The notes under the pieces were generated by a model. It worked only from the letters and a program-made list of their open reading frames with translations. It was not told the origin of the DNA and did not search any database. A DNA stretch of 64,000 bases from contig JAKSIC010000014.1 in NCBI GenBank assembly GCA_024399015.1, positions 1-64,000 of the forward strand, in the 5' to 3' direction. Position 1 is the first letter of the stretch; each line of letters begins with the position of its first letter. Of the stretch, positions 43,304 to 51,773 are shown in pieces. The DNA comes from Fibrobacter sp. (lineage in GTDB: Bacteria; Fibrobacterota; Fibrobacteria; Fibrobacterales; Fibrobacteraceae). Position numbers and translations under genes: made by a program.

Positions 43304-44920
43304 ATGAATCTGAAAACAAAATTTATCGTTCTTACCGCAGGTCTTGCCGCATTCGCTCAGGCACAGGACCAGCAAGCCACAAATACCGTTCCCGCTGATG
43401 CTGCCGTTGTTTCTGCAGCACCCGCAGAAGCCGCAACCGACTCCGCAGCAGCACCTGCCGCTACCGAAGTTCCGGCCCAAGCAGAAGTTTCCCAACCTGC
43501 AGAAAATGTAGCCGCACCGGCAATTTCTGCAGATTCCACACAGGCCGTAGAAACCGCTAGCCCGGAACTGCCTGCCGCACAAGATTCTATCGCACCGGTG
43601 CCGGTTCCCGTTCCGGAACCCGCAACCGACACGGTGGCCACTAACGTTGAGCCCGCCGCCACCGATTCCGCAGCTGCCGCTCCTACCGATTCTCTCGCAC
43701 AGGTCGCAGTCGTTGACTCCGCTGCAGTTCCCGCAGCCGACACAGTTGCCGCCGCACCGGCCGACTCCATCAAGCCCGTCGCAGAAGTTCTCGCCGCACC
43801 TCAGGCAGAACCCGTCAACGTAAGCAAGGACTTGAACGTTCTTCACGGCAACGCTTATAACATTGTAGGCAACGAAGCCGCAGCTTCTACCATCGGTGGC
43901 GACCTCGCCATGCCCCACAAGATGCTCGGACATAGGTTGGGCTATTTTGAACCCATCAACGGTTACGGTGTCGCTTCCTTCGGCAACGACAAGCGCACCT
44001 ACTTTCTTGCATTTGACAACAGCGAAGATCTCGGTCTCGTTACCGCAGGTGCCTCTTTCGGATTCATCGGCGCCTCCTTAAGATTCGCTGTCAGCAAGAA
44101 CTGGGACTACATTAATTACGATGCAACCAATAACGAAGACAAACTGGAAGTAACTTCTTCCGGTACTCTCTTTGGCGGTACAGTTTCTGCAAAGCTTGCC
44201 AACTTCGATATGGCTTTGGATGTAGAATTCTCCAACCCCAGCAACCAGGCATACGCAAGCACCGCAGCCTCCGAAATCGAATCCCGCAACTGGAATCTTG
44301 GTGGTAAGTATACCATTGCAAATTCCAGCAATAGCAAGTTTGCATGGGCCGCAAGCCTCTCCTTCGAAAGACACCAGAAGAAAACCTACAACACCCAGGT
44401 TACCTACTTTGTCGGCCCCGACAGCAAGTACTACAAATCCACTTACAAGTCTATCGAAACAGATACCAGTTCTTGCGTCACTGTTATTCCTGAATTCAAT
44501 TTCGGTAGCACCGTTCTTGAATCCGAAAAGTCTAGACTCTATGTTGGCTTGAATACTGCAGTGCCCATGATCGCCTACGACAGAATCACAGGCGTCGTCA
44601 GCCGTCATAACGAATACGGTGTGGAACTCGCTCCCAATATTCTTGGTGAAGTTGTTCTCGGCAAGTACGTCATGGCATTCGGTAGCGCAAGCTACCAGTG
44701 GAATGCAGTTGAACTCAAGGATGCTCACAAGGGAGCCATCGGCACCACAAGCTACCAGACTGTTTCTGGAACTACCACGGCAAATCTCGGTATGAGACTC
44801 CATACCGATTATGCAGCCCTCGAAATGGTATTCACAAATCAGTTCGTAAAGAATCCGTTTAGCTCTTTCAGCAACACGGATGAAATCGGATTCTCCATCG
44901 GCGCTTTCGTTAACTTCTAA
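43304..44920 (+). CDS. Outer-membrane barrel protein with Ala/Pro-rich N-terminal region
   Basis: A 538-residue exported protein (signal peptide ending FAQA). Residues 20-175 are low complexity, rich in Ala, Pro, Thr, Asp and Val (PADTVAAAPADSIKPVAEV). They are probably an extended periplasmic segment. From about 195 the sequence is a transmembrane beta-barrel with strands such as RTYFLAFDNSEDLGLVTAG and KSRLYVGLNTAVPMIAYD, ending IGFSIGAFVNF. The layout would let the protein span the periplasm while anchored in the outer membrane. It overlaps the stop of the convergent ThiN-like gene by four bases. The exact family is unknown. Confidence 0.7.
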   Translation: MNLKTKFIVLTAGLAAFAQAQDQQATNTVPADAAVVSAAPAEAATDSAAAPAATEVPAQAEVSQPAENVAAPAISADSTQAVETASPELPAAQDSIAPVPVPVPEPATDTVATNVEPAATDSAAAAPTDSLAQVAVVDSAAVPAADTVAAAPADSIKPVAEVLAAPQAEPVNVSKDLNVLHGNAYNIVGNEAAASTIGGDLAMPHKMLGHRLGYFEPINGYGVASFGNDKRTYFLAFDNSEDLGLVTAGASFGFIGASLRFAVSKNWDYINYDATNNEDKLEVTSSGTLFGGTVSAKLANFDMALDVEFSNPSNQAYASTAASEIESRNWNLGGKYTIANSSNSKFAWAASLSFERHQKKTYNTQVTYFVGPDSKYYKSTYKSIETDTSSCVTVIPEFNFGSTVLESEKSRLYVGLNTAVPMIAYDRITGVVSRHNEYGVELAPNILGEVVLGKYVMAFGSASYQWNAVELKDAHKGAIGTTSYQTVSGTTTANLGMRLHTDYAALEMVFTNQFVKNPFSSFSNTDEIGFSIGAFVNF

Positions 44921-45456
44921 ACCATAGAATTTAACGCAAGTACCTTGTCTGCAAAATCCTCAAGATCTGCAGACACCACAAGAATCAGTTTTTCCAAATT
45001 GATTCTATCGGGAATGGTAATCACGTCTGGAAGGTCGTCGCACTCCGCGATGACCTTTTCTAAATCCACGAAGTAATCGTTGCCAAGTTGCCAATAGCCG
45101 GGAGGCGTGGGCATATCCACCATTGCAAAGTCCAGTTCCTTGCAGGCGGCTAAAATCTTTTCATTACTGCGAAGGTTGGCAACGCACTGGGCCTGAGGAA
45201 ACTTCTTGCGAATGGCAAGAAGCGTTTCCGCCATGTAAATACTTCCACCCATCTTTGGATCACGAACATAGCAGCAGTCCTTTTCCACACGGCGAATACG
45301 GCCAGGAATATCACAAACTTCCGCTACGGAATTGCCACATACTGTATAGCCAATGTTCATCCCGATTTCAGGAAGAACCTTATAGATGTTTGCGGACACA
45401 AAACGGTCGGCGCAAGCTTTCAAATTTTCACAGAGGATTTTATCTTGTTCGTTCAC
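44917..45456 (-). CDS. Stand-alone ThiN-like domain protein
   Basis: A 179-residue protein resembling the ThiN domain (thiamine-phosphate synthase type, COG1992/pfam10120). Matching blocks are MNIGYTVCGNSVAEVCDIPGRI, GGSIYMAETLLAIRKKFPQAQCVANLRSNEKIL and DFAMVDMPTPP. In archaea the domain is fused to ThiD or to DNA-binding regulators. Here it is free-standing, without thiamine genes around it. It could make thiamine phosphate or act as a thiamine-phosphate sensor. Catalytic competence cannot be judged from the sequence alone. Confidence 0.65.
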   Translation of the reverse strand: MNEQDKILCENLKACADRFVSANIYKVLPEIGMNIGYTVCGNSVAEVCDIPGRIRRVEKDCCYVRDPKMGGSIYMAETLLAIRKKFPQAQCVANLRSNEKILAACKELDFAMVDMPTPPGYWQLGNDYFVDLEKVIAECDDLPDVITIPDRINLEKLILVVSADLEDFADKVLALNSMV

Positions 45457-45488
45457 GGCCTTAATTTAAAAAAATTAGATTTAGAGCA

Positions 45489-46358
45489 ATGTTCAAGGTT
45501 TTCGTAAAAGATGTAGCACTGGTTCTTGAAGGCGGCGGAATGCGCGGAGCCTATTCCGGTGGCGTTCTTGACGCTCTTCTCGATGAAGGAATCAAGTTCG
45601 GTGGCTATGCAGGAACTTCTGCAGGAGCAACGCATCTCTGCAATTACCTTTCTGAACAACGCGACAGAAATTTCCGCCTGGACACCATCCACTCCCAAGA
45701 CAAACGCTACATGAGTTTTGGAAACTGGTTGCGCACAGGAAACTACTTCGACCTGAAATTCTGCTACCACACCGTTCCCGAAAAAATCGATCCCTTTGAT
45801 TACGAGACCTTCGCAAGGAACGCCGCAGAAACACCTTTCTACGCAGCAGCAAGTAACGTGGAAACCGGCGAATCCGAACATTTCATCGTTCGCGATTTGC
45901 AGGCCGATATCGAAGCAATCCGTAGTTCATCTTCGCTACCGCTCATGAGCAGCATCGTCCATTACCAGGGCAAAAAAATGATGGACGGTAACGTTGCCGA
46001 TAGCATCCCCTTTGAATTCATGGACAGTATCGGATTCAAGAAGCAAGTGGTCATTACCGCCCGCCACAAAGGCTACAAGAAAGAAGCAAACTCGCTACTG
46101 CCGATTTATAAGCTGGTATACCGCAAGTATCCCAAGTTCGTTGAAGCAGTCGGTAACCGCCACATCCGTTACAACAAGTGCCTTGACACCCTCGCCGACT
46201 GGGAAAAGCAGGGAAAATCATTCGTATTCCGCCCCAGCGTGAATATGAAAATCGGACGCGTCGAAAAGGACGCCGCAAAGATTACCGCCCTTTACGCCCT
46301 TGGCCTCAAGGACGCCCGCGATAATATGGACGCGTTAAAGAAATTCCTGGGCATCTAA
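45489..46358 (+). CDS. Patatin-like phospholipase (YjjU/RssA type)
   Basis: A 289-residue serine hydrolase. It has the oxyanion loop EGGGMRGAYSGG (14-25), nucleophile Ser44 in GTSAGA, and the dyad Asp in MMDGNVADSIP. The second half (VVITARHKGYKKE...YRKYPKFVEAVGNRH...) is as in the YjjU family. It should hydrolyse acyl esters of phospholipids or lysophospholipids at the membrane face. There is no signal peptide. It diverges from the ThiN-like gene with 32 bases between starts, and precedes rsmA by 67 bases. Confidence 0.88.
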   Translation: MFKVFVKDVALVLEGGGMRGAYSGGVLDALLDEGIKFGGYAGTSAGATHLCNYLSEQRDRNFRLDTIHSQDKRYMSFGNWLRTGNYFDLKFCYHTVPEKIDPFDYETFARNAAETPFYAAASNVETGESEHFIVRDLQADIEAIRSSSSLPLMSSIVHYQGKKMMDGNVADSIPFEFMDSIGFKKQVVITARHKGYKKEANSLLPIYKLVYRKYPKFVEAVGNRHIRYNKCLDTLADWEKQGKSFVFRPSVNMKIGRVEKDAAKITALYALGLKDARDNMDALKKFLGI

Positions 46359-46425
46359 TTTCGCACCGACCCGTTTTCGTACGAATCTAAAATGCGGCGT
46401 CCATAATATTTCTACATTTCAAAAT

Positions 46426-47205
46426 ATGGATAGAGCACGTCGTCGTAAATTTGGCCAGAACTTTCTGGATGTTCCCACCGCCATCGCAATTGCAGGTGAC
46501 CTGCCCGCAAACGAGGGCGAAGCCGTTCTGGAAATCGGCCCGGGCCACGGCGCCCTTACGGAACATCTGCTGAACCGCGGCGTCGACCTCACTGCCGTAG
46601 AAATCGACGAGCAGTGCGTTGAAGTGCTCAATGGAAAATTCGGCGACCGCAAGAATTTCCATATCACCAACATCGACTTCCTGAAATTTGACTTGGAAGG
46701 ATTCCTGAACTCCCACGAAAAACCTTGGGTTACAGGCAACCTTCCCTACAACGTTTCCACTGCAATTATTGCTGGCCTCATGCCCCGCCTCTATTTGACC
46801 AAGGGCTTTATGGGCATGGTTCAGTTGGAAGTGGCCGAACGCATCTGCGCCGCTCCCTGCAGCAGTAATTACGGCAGCCTCTCCGTTCTGGTTTCCGCTT
46901 TCGCAGACACTCAAATCCTCCGCAAGATCGGTCCGGAACATTTTACTCCGAAGCCTAATGTAGACAGCGCCACCATGCTGCTCACCCCCCGCGCCGACGC
47001 CCTTGTCGCTCCCGAGGGATTCTTCGATTTCGTTCGCGCAGCATTCACTCAAAAGCGCAAGACTCTTTCCAATTCTTTCGGAAAGGCCTACGATAAAAAG
47101 AAAATCCAGGAAGCCATCGAGGTCCTGGGTTATCCTGCCACTGTCCGCGCTGAAGAACTCAGCCCCGAACAGTTCCTTGAATTCTATAAAGTAATCGTCG
47201 GCTAG
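46426..47205 (+). CDS. rsmA: 16S rRNA dimethyladenosine transferase RsmA (KsgA)
   Basis: A 259-residue methyltransferase that dimethylates two adjacent adenines in helix 45 of 16S rRNA during 30S maturation. Signatures: RRKFGQNFL at the N-terminus, SAM motif VLEIGPGHGALTEHLL, acidic motif VEIDEQC, catalytic NLPYNVST (motif IV) and the C-terminal helical domain (FVRAAFTQKRKTLSNSF). Length and order are standard. Confidence 0.96.
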   Translation: MDRARRRKFGQNFLDVPTAIAIAGDLPANEGEAVLEIGPGHGALTEHLLNRGVDLTAVEIDEQCVEVLNGKFGDRKNFHITNIDFLKFDLEGFLNSHEKPWVTGNLPYNVSTAIIAGLMPRLYLTKGFMGMVQLEVAERICAAPCSSNYGSLSVLVSAFADTQILRKIGPEHFTPKPNVDSATMLLTPRADALVAPEGFFDFVRAAFTQKRKTLSNSFGKAYDKKKIQEAIEVLGYPATVRAEELSPEQFLEFYKVIVG

Positions 47206-47326
47206 TTTTTGCTAGGATTCCCCACCAAAATCATATTGTCGGAATAACGCCTAGGCATATTATTTTGGGAGTAAAATCAACGGCTCTGAAGCCACAGGCA
47301 AGGGTGAAAAAATCCTGCGCCAGCCA

Positions 47327-47726
47327 CTAGGGAAATTTAAAGTCATTAGAAGTACTGCTAAACGCTCCAGAAAAAATCTTTTTGGGCTTTCCGAATTTTT
47401 CATTCTTAAAAGTCACCATCCAAGTTCCGTAGCTGCGCCATACAGGCTTTTGACTCAAGCCTGCCTGATCAATATAGACGATAGCCGTATCTCCATTTTC
47501 AAGAATTCGCCAACGGGGAATCACCGCACTATAGGCATCAAGTTGCTCCGTACAGAACGCGACCCATTTTCCATCAGGAGAAATGTCAGGATGGAATGCG
47601 TCAATCCCTTTTGTCAAATTCAGAAATTCTTTCTGGGAAAAATCGTAGAGAATAAGATTTGAAGTCTTCGGAACAGGCCTCAAGTACAAATAAGCAAAAA
47701 ACTACTAGTAGAAAAATCATTCTCAT
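47327..47726 (-). pseudogene. Frameshifted remnant of a TolB-like lipoprotein (TIGR02171-like)
   Basis: The ATG at 47726 opens a lipoprotein leader (MRMIFLLVVFCLFVLEACS), but that frame stops after about 40 residues. The adjacent frame holds about 115 residues of a beta-propeller-like segment (LILYDFSQKEFLNLTKGIDAFHPDISPDGKWVAFCTE, GDTAIVYIDQAGLS). This wording resembles the TIGR02171 family, a large Fibrobacter lipoprotein family averaging over 900 residues. The remnant is far shorter and shifted between leader and body, so it looks like a deleted, frameshifted gene. Confidence 0.65.
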
Positions 47727-47761
47727 AATGCGATTCTAAATTGCGATAAATTTATAAAACA

Positions 47762-47793
47762 AAAAAGCCTGGGTAAAACCCAGGTCTTTTAAT
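47762..47793 (-). terminator. Terminator of the Fur-family gene
   Basis: CCTGGGT/ACCCAGG hairpin; on the minus strand it is followed by six T residues. Confidence 0.8.
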
Positions 47794-47816
47794 TTGCAGG
47801 ACTCGCACCACGCAAA

Positions 47817-48224
47817 TTAAGCTTTCTTATTGCAGGTTGCGCAGGTTCCGAAAAGCTTCAACTGCACACCCTTCAGCTTGAAACCTCTGGGGAGCATGGA
47901 GCCACATTCGGGAGGCGCATCCATGATGTCGAAAACCTTCCTGCAGCCATCGCAAATGAAATGGCAGTGAGGAGAGCAATCGGCATCATAACGCAGGAAA
48001 CCTTCGCCAAAATCCAAGGTCATCACAAGGCCGTTATCACTGAGAAGCTCCAGCGTATTATAGACCGTCGTCCTAGAGAGAGACGGATTATCAGGCAACA
48101 AAGCCTGATAAATTTCGTCCACCGTGGGATGGGTCTTTACGCCACGCAGATAGTGGAGCACAGTCGTCCTCTGGATAGACGGGCGAATGCCGTGCTGCGA
48201 TAAAAATTCTGCGGTAGCTCTCAT
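47817..48224 (-). CDS. perR: Fur-family regulator, PerR-like
   Basis: A 135-residue winged-helix repressor. The N-terminal DNA-binding half contains RPSIQRTTVLHYL and HPTVDEIYQAL, with recognition helix SLSRTTVYNTLELL. The C-terminal half has the metal-binding HCHFICDGCRKVFD and a second CxxC (CATC), giving the structural Cys4 zinc site of PerR and Fur. It lies 40 bases downstream of rubrerythrin. The two TTTGTAA-n3-TTACAAA palindromes upstream of rubrerythrin support peroxide-responsive, self-controlled expression. Assignment to PerR rather than Fur rests on the rubrerythrin partner. Confidence 0.85.
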   Translation of the reverse strand: MRATAEFLSQHGIRPSIQRTTVLHYLRGVKTHPTVDEIYQALLPDNPSLSRTTVYNTLELLSDNGLVMTLDFGEGFLRYDADCSPHCHFICDGCRKVFDIMDAPPECGSMLPRGFKLKGVQLKLFGTCATCNKKA

Positions 48225-48264
48225 TGTAACCTCGACGAAGGAATTTTCCTAGCGTTAAAATAGA

Positions 48265-48849
48265 TTACTTATTGAAGTAACGGTTCAGGAGGCCTTCGAA
48301 AGCACCACCGTGACGGGCTTCATCCTTGCACATTTCGTGGACGGTGTCGTGGATAGCGTCGTAGTTCAATTCCTTAGCGCGCTTTGCGAGAGCGAGCTTG
48401 CCTTCGGTAGCGCCGGCTTCGGCTGCCACGCGGAGCTGGAGGTTCAGCTTGGTGTCGGCATGGACCACTTCGCCCAGGAGTTCAGCAAACTTTGCGGCAT
48501 GTTCAGCTTCTTCGAAAGCGATGCGCTTGTAGGCTTCGGCAACTTCCGGATAGCCTTCGCGGTCAGCCTGACGGCTCATGGCAAGGTACATACCCACTTC
48601 GCAGCATTCACCGTTGAAGTTTTCGCGGAGGCCCTGGACCACTTCCGGATCGAGACCCTGAGCGATACCCACCTTGTGTTCGTCAGCGAAAACGGTCTTG
48701 ACAGTCTTTGCACCGGCAGCAGCTGCAGCGGGAGCAGATTCACCTTCGCAAACAAATGCAGCCTTCTTAGCCTTGCAGAGAGGGCACTGATCCGGAGCTT
48801 CTTCACCCATGTGGATGTAACCGCAAACCTTGCACTTCCAAACCTTCAT
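48265..48849 (-). CDS. rbr: Rubrerythrin with N-terminal rubredoxin domain
   Basis: A 194-residue peroxidase. The rubredoxin centre comes first ([25 protein letters not shown], residues 4-28). The di-iron four-helix domain follows (about 55-194), with ligands in [21 protein letters not shown] and [10 protein letters not shown]. This is the domain order of reverse rubrerythrins, described in clostridia, not classical rubrerythrin, where rubredoxin is C-terminal. It reduces hydrogen peroxide to water using reduced rubredoxin or NADH-linked donors, in the cytosol of anaerobes. It is upstream partner of the PerR-like gene. Confidence 0.92.
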   Translation of the reverse strand: MKVWKCKVCGYIHMGEEAPDQCPLCKAKKAAFVCEGESAPAAAAAGAKTVKTVFADEHKVGIAQGLDPEVVQGLRENFNGECCEVGMYLAMSRQADREGYPEVAEAYKRIAFEEAEHAAKFAELLGEVVHADTKLNLQLRVAAEAGATEGKLALAKRAKELNYDAIHDTVHEMCKDEARHGGAFEGLLNRYFNK

Positions 48850-48914
48850 AATATGTCTCCTTTCGCCATTGGCGAATTTTAAGTGATTTGAGCTTTTCTG
48901 TATTCGGCCCTATT

Positions 48915-48931
48915 TTTGTAACAATTACAAA
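48915..48931. promoter_or_regulatory. PerR/Fur-type operator, proximal
   Basis: Perfect inverted repeat TTTGTAA-CAA-TTACAAA, 66 bases upstream of the rubrerythrin start. It resembles a PerR box. Confidence 0.65.
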
Positions 48932-48975
48932 TATATAACTATTCCAAACAAAAGTCAAGGGCTTTTAAGAAAATA

Positions 48976-48992
48976 TTTGTAATAATTACAAT
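48976..48992. promoter_or_regulatory. PerR/Fur-type operator, distal
   Basis: TTTGTAA-TAA-TTACAAT, one mismatch from perfect, with its centre 61 bp from that of the proximal palindrome. Confidence 0.6.
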
Positions 48993-49116
48993 TTTCTTGA
49001 ATTCCATTAAAATAAACATATTGTCCTGCGTACTAATATGTATTTATCCCGCCAGCCACGCCAAGGGTCAATACTTTCTTTTTTCATTGATTTATATATT
49101 GAGCGATGGAGTAACC

Positions 49117-49683
49117 ATGATCAAGATACGTTCTGCAACAGTTCAAGACGCCGCAGCACTGCAGGCAATTTACAAGCCCTATGTGGAAAACACCGCCATC
49201 ACTTTCGAGTATGACGCTCCCACAGTAGAAGAATTCGCAGGACGCATCCGGTCGACGCTGGAAAAATATCCCTATTTGGTGATTGAACGTCGCGACGATT
49301 CGACCGCAAGTTCGGAAGGTTACGCAGGCCGGGACACCGCCGAAATTCTCGGGTATTGTTACGCAAGTGTTTTCAAGGGACGCGCCGCCTACAACCGCAG
49401 TGTAGAAACTTCCATCTACGTCAAGCAGGGCGAACATGGCAAAGGCTATGGTCGCGCCCTCTACGAGGCGCTGGAGCAAGAGTTGAAAGCCCGTGGTTTC
49501 CTAAACGCATGCGCCTGCATCGCAAGCCCCAAAGCGAACAGCACCCGCCTGGACAACAGTAGCGAAAAATTTCACGAACACATGGGCTACAAGCTGGTAG
49601 GAACCTTCCACGATTGCGCCTACAAATACAATCAGTGGTACAACATGATTTGGATGGAAAAAATGTTGGGAGAACATAAATAA
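49117..49683 (+). CDS. GNAT N-acetyltransferase (Pat/MnaT-like)
   Basis: A 188-residue acetyltransferase. I chose the ATG at 49117, behind GGAG, because the family signature begins at once (MIKIRSATVQDAAALQAIYKPYVENTAITFEYDAPT). This is the phosphinothricin/methionine-sulfone N-acyltransferase subfamily. The acetyl-CoA loop is VKQGEHGKGYGRALYEALE, and the C-terminal NSTRLDNSSEKFHEHMGYKLVGTF is typical. An insertion near residues 65-80 (RRDDSTASSEGYAGRDTAE) lengthens the usual domain. It acetylates amino groups of small molecules; the physiological substrate is unknown. Confidence 0.88.
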   Translation: MIKIRSATVQDAAALQAIYKPYVENTAITFEYDAPTVEEFAGRIRSTLEKYPYLVIERRDDSTASSEGYAGRDTAEILGYCYASVFKGRAAYNRSVETSIYVKQGEHGKGYGRALYEALEQELKARGFLNACACIASPKANSTRLDNSSEKFHEHMGYKLVGTFHDCAYKYNQWYNMIWMEKMLGEHK

Positions 49684-50358
49684 GATGTCCCCAAGACATT
49701 TTTCATAAAGCTATTCAAGAAACTCATCGTTCCTTTGATTTTTCTTTCCATGATCTGGATAAGACTTTTACTTATTCCATTTCGAGGAACAGATTACTTT
49801 ATACATCATTTCATCAATTTTATAACAGGCAAAGATCTCTGGTATATCAACGCCTGCATTATCGCTGAAATCATATTTTTCTACATCCGCACGTTTTTTC
49901 CAAAGCCATGGAAAACATCTTGCGCAGCTATCATTCTCGCCATTGCCGGGTTTCTTCTCACAAAGACAAATATCGGAGACTACATCTTAATAGACAGGGC
50001 GCTCATCGCACAATCGTTCTTGCTAACAGGATTTCTATTTAGAACCTACGAACAACAAATTACAAGAAACATTCAATACGCCTTCGGCAGTCTTGTTATT
50101 TACATTGCTCTCGGCGTAACTCTGGCATTTCTTTTACCGGGAACCAACATTGACATTTACATGAACACATACCCCAGCGTTCCCCTATGTTTCTTGATGA
50201 TTTTCATTGGAAACATCACGCTCTTTGCTCTTTGTTCAAGATTTATCAAAGCTGTACCGACTTGGATTAAGTTTATCGGCCAAAATACTTTGGTCATCTA
50301 TGGTTTACACGGATTGGTCCTAGCTTACTTCTCTCCCACAAGCCGTGGGAAAGAATAA
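49684..50358 (+). pseudogene. Truncated acyltransferase-3 family membrane protein
   Basis: The frame begins immediately after the GNAT stop codon and has no proper start. It reads KTFFIKLFKKLIVPLIFLSMIW and continues through about six membrane helices to FIGQNTLVIYGLHGLVLAYF, a C-terminal helix typical of acyltransferase-3 enzymes (O-acetylation of surface glycans). The N-terminal helices with the catalytic His and RxxR-type motif are missing. The last residues (SPTSRGKE) look aberrant. It is probably a deletion remnant whose left end joined the GNAT gene. A TTG start at 49735 is possible but would still give a headless protein. Confidence 0.6.
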
Positions 50359-50383
50359 AATTATGCGTTGATTCTTTAAAAGA

Positions 50384-51010
50384 TTATAAAAGATTTTCTA
50401 AAACCTTTTCCAGTTCATCCAATCGATTGATGACTGCAGCGGGATTGTTGGCAATGCCGAATCCGTAGGCAGCGTGGATAAAGGGAATGCCAGCGAAAGC
50501 GGCAGCAGTTTCATCGCCAACGGTGTCGCCTACATAAACAGCATCGCGCACCCCGTTTCGTTCCATAACGGACTTGATGTTTTCGCCCTTGGTTTTTCCA
50601 GTGCGGCCGGACATTTCGTAGTCCTTGAAACAGTGTTGCAACTTTTGAGATTCCAGGAACGCCTCGATGTAGCCGCAAGGACAATTGCTCACAATGAACA
50701 ACTGGTATTTTGCAGCAAGCTTTTCCATGAACGACTTTTCAAAAAAGAGAGGCGCACCATTTTCCTTCAAGTAGGCACAATGAGCTTCCGCACACTGTTT
50801 GAAAATATCAGCACGGTGTTCCTCCGCCATGTTCGGGAAATAAATCCTACCAATTTCCTGAAGGTTCTTCCCCATCACATTTCGCAGGTCGTCTTCTGAA
50901 ATCACCTTGCCCGTATTATTCTTCTCAAACACTTGATTCCAAATGAGAGTCAAGGGCGCAACAGTATCCCAGAGGGTTCCGTCAAGATCAAAAATAAGGG
51001 CTTTAAGCAT
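50384..51010 (-). CDS. HAD hydrolase, phosphoglycolate-phosphatase-like
   Basis: A 208-residue cytosolic phosphatase. Motif I is ALIFDLDGTLWDT (residues 4-16), motif II LFIVSNCPCGY, motif III Lys in GRTGKTKGENI, and motif IV VYVGDTVGDETAAAFAGIPFI. A helical cap (RNVMGKNLQEIG...) sits between motifs I and II, as in Gph-type HADs. It acts on a small phosphorylated metabolite; the exact substrate is unpredictable. It is a single-gene unit. Confidence 0.85.
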   Translation of the reverse strand: MLKALIFDLDGTLWDTVAPLTLIWNQVFEKNNTGKVISEDDLRNVMGKNLQEIGRIYFPNMAEEHRADIFKQCAEAHCAYLKENGAPLFFEKSFMEKLAAKYQLFIVSNCPCGYIEAFLESQKLQHCFKDYEMSGRTGKTKGENIKSVMERNGVRDAVYVGDTVGDETAAAFAGIPFIHAAYGFGIANNPAAVINRLDELEKVLENLL

Positions 51011-51043
51011 AGGGCAAATATAACTATCCCGGAGAGCGGTGAC

Positions 51044-51658
51044 TTATTCCTTGTTCTTCACACAACGAACGGACAGTCCAAAATCTTTTGCATACGGGTA
51101 AACTGAAACATCGTTACGGCCAGCCATCATGTGTACGCCCACGGCCTTTTTGCTTGTCGCAGAATCCACCGTCGCACTCCATAAGTACGCATACAAAGTC
51201 TGGCGATCAAAGCGACCGCGATAATCACGGAAACCCGACGGAGTAGCATTAAAGCCATACTCATCAGTTCCATTTCCGTAATGGCTCCAACCATCGGAAG
51301 ATTTCAACTTGACACCAGCGGAATCCTTACCACCCACAGCGGCAATCAGCACGTCAAATTCTTCGGCCGTGGGCAAATGCCAACCTTCAGGGCAAACATT
51401 CTGCGCTACGTCCCAATTATAAAAGCGACCATACTTTCGGCACTCATAATTGAAGCGGGTATAGCACCAGCTTTCTTCCACTTCAAAATTCAAGTTCTCG
51501 GCCATCCAAACTGCGTCACCAATTTTCACCGTCTTGTATTCCTGACCATCGCGGGAATCTTTCAGCACGCCTTGCGCATCTGGCCCACTAGCCTGCCCCT
51601 GGGCAAAACCAAACGTCGCCAACAACAAAATCAACACAAACAAGAATCTTCTATTCAT
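51044..51658 (-). CDS. FISUMP-domain exported protein 3
   Basis: A 204-residue exported protein from the ATG at 51658, where the signal peptide (MNRRFLFVLILLLATFGFAQ) begins; a longer frame adds unrelated residues. The FISUMP domain follows the other two copies closely: SRDGQEYKTVKIGDAVWMAENLNFE, KYGRFYNWDVAQNVCPEGWHLPTAEEFDVLIAAVGG, GFNATPSGFRDYRGRF, ending FGLSVRCVKNKE. It has conserved cysteines (WCYTRFNYECRKYG). It is presumed extracytoplasmic with unknown function. Confidence 0.9.
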   Translation of the reverse strand: MNRRFLFVLILLLATFGFAQGQASGPDAQGVLKDSRDGQEYKTVKIGDAVWMAENLNFEVEESWCYTRFNYECRKYGRFYNWDVAQNVCPEGWHLPTAEEFDVLIAAVGGKDSAGVKLKSSDGWSHYGNGTDEYGFNATPSGFRDYRGRFDRQTLYAYLWSATVDSATSKKAVGVHMMAGRNDVSVYPYAKDFGLSVRCVKNKE

Positions 51659-51773
51659 CAACCCCAATCTACTAATTCCGCAAAACAAAAAAGGTGCCCC
51701 TCGCAAAAGGGACAGCACCAAAAACTTCCGCCTAAGAGTTTGTTAGGAACAAAAAGTTCCAAGAATTTTAAAA

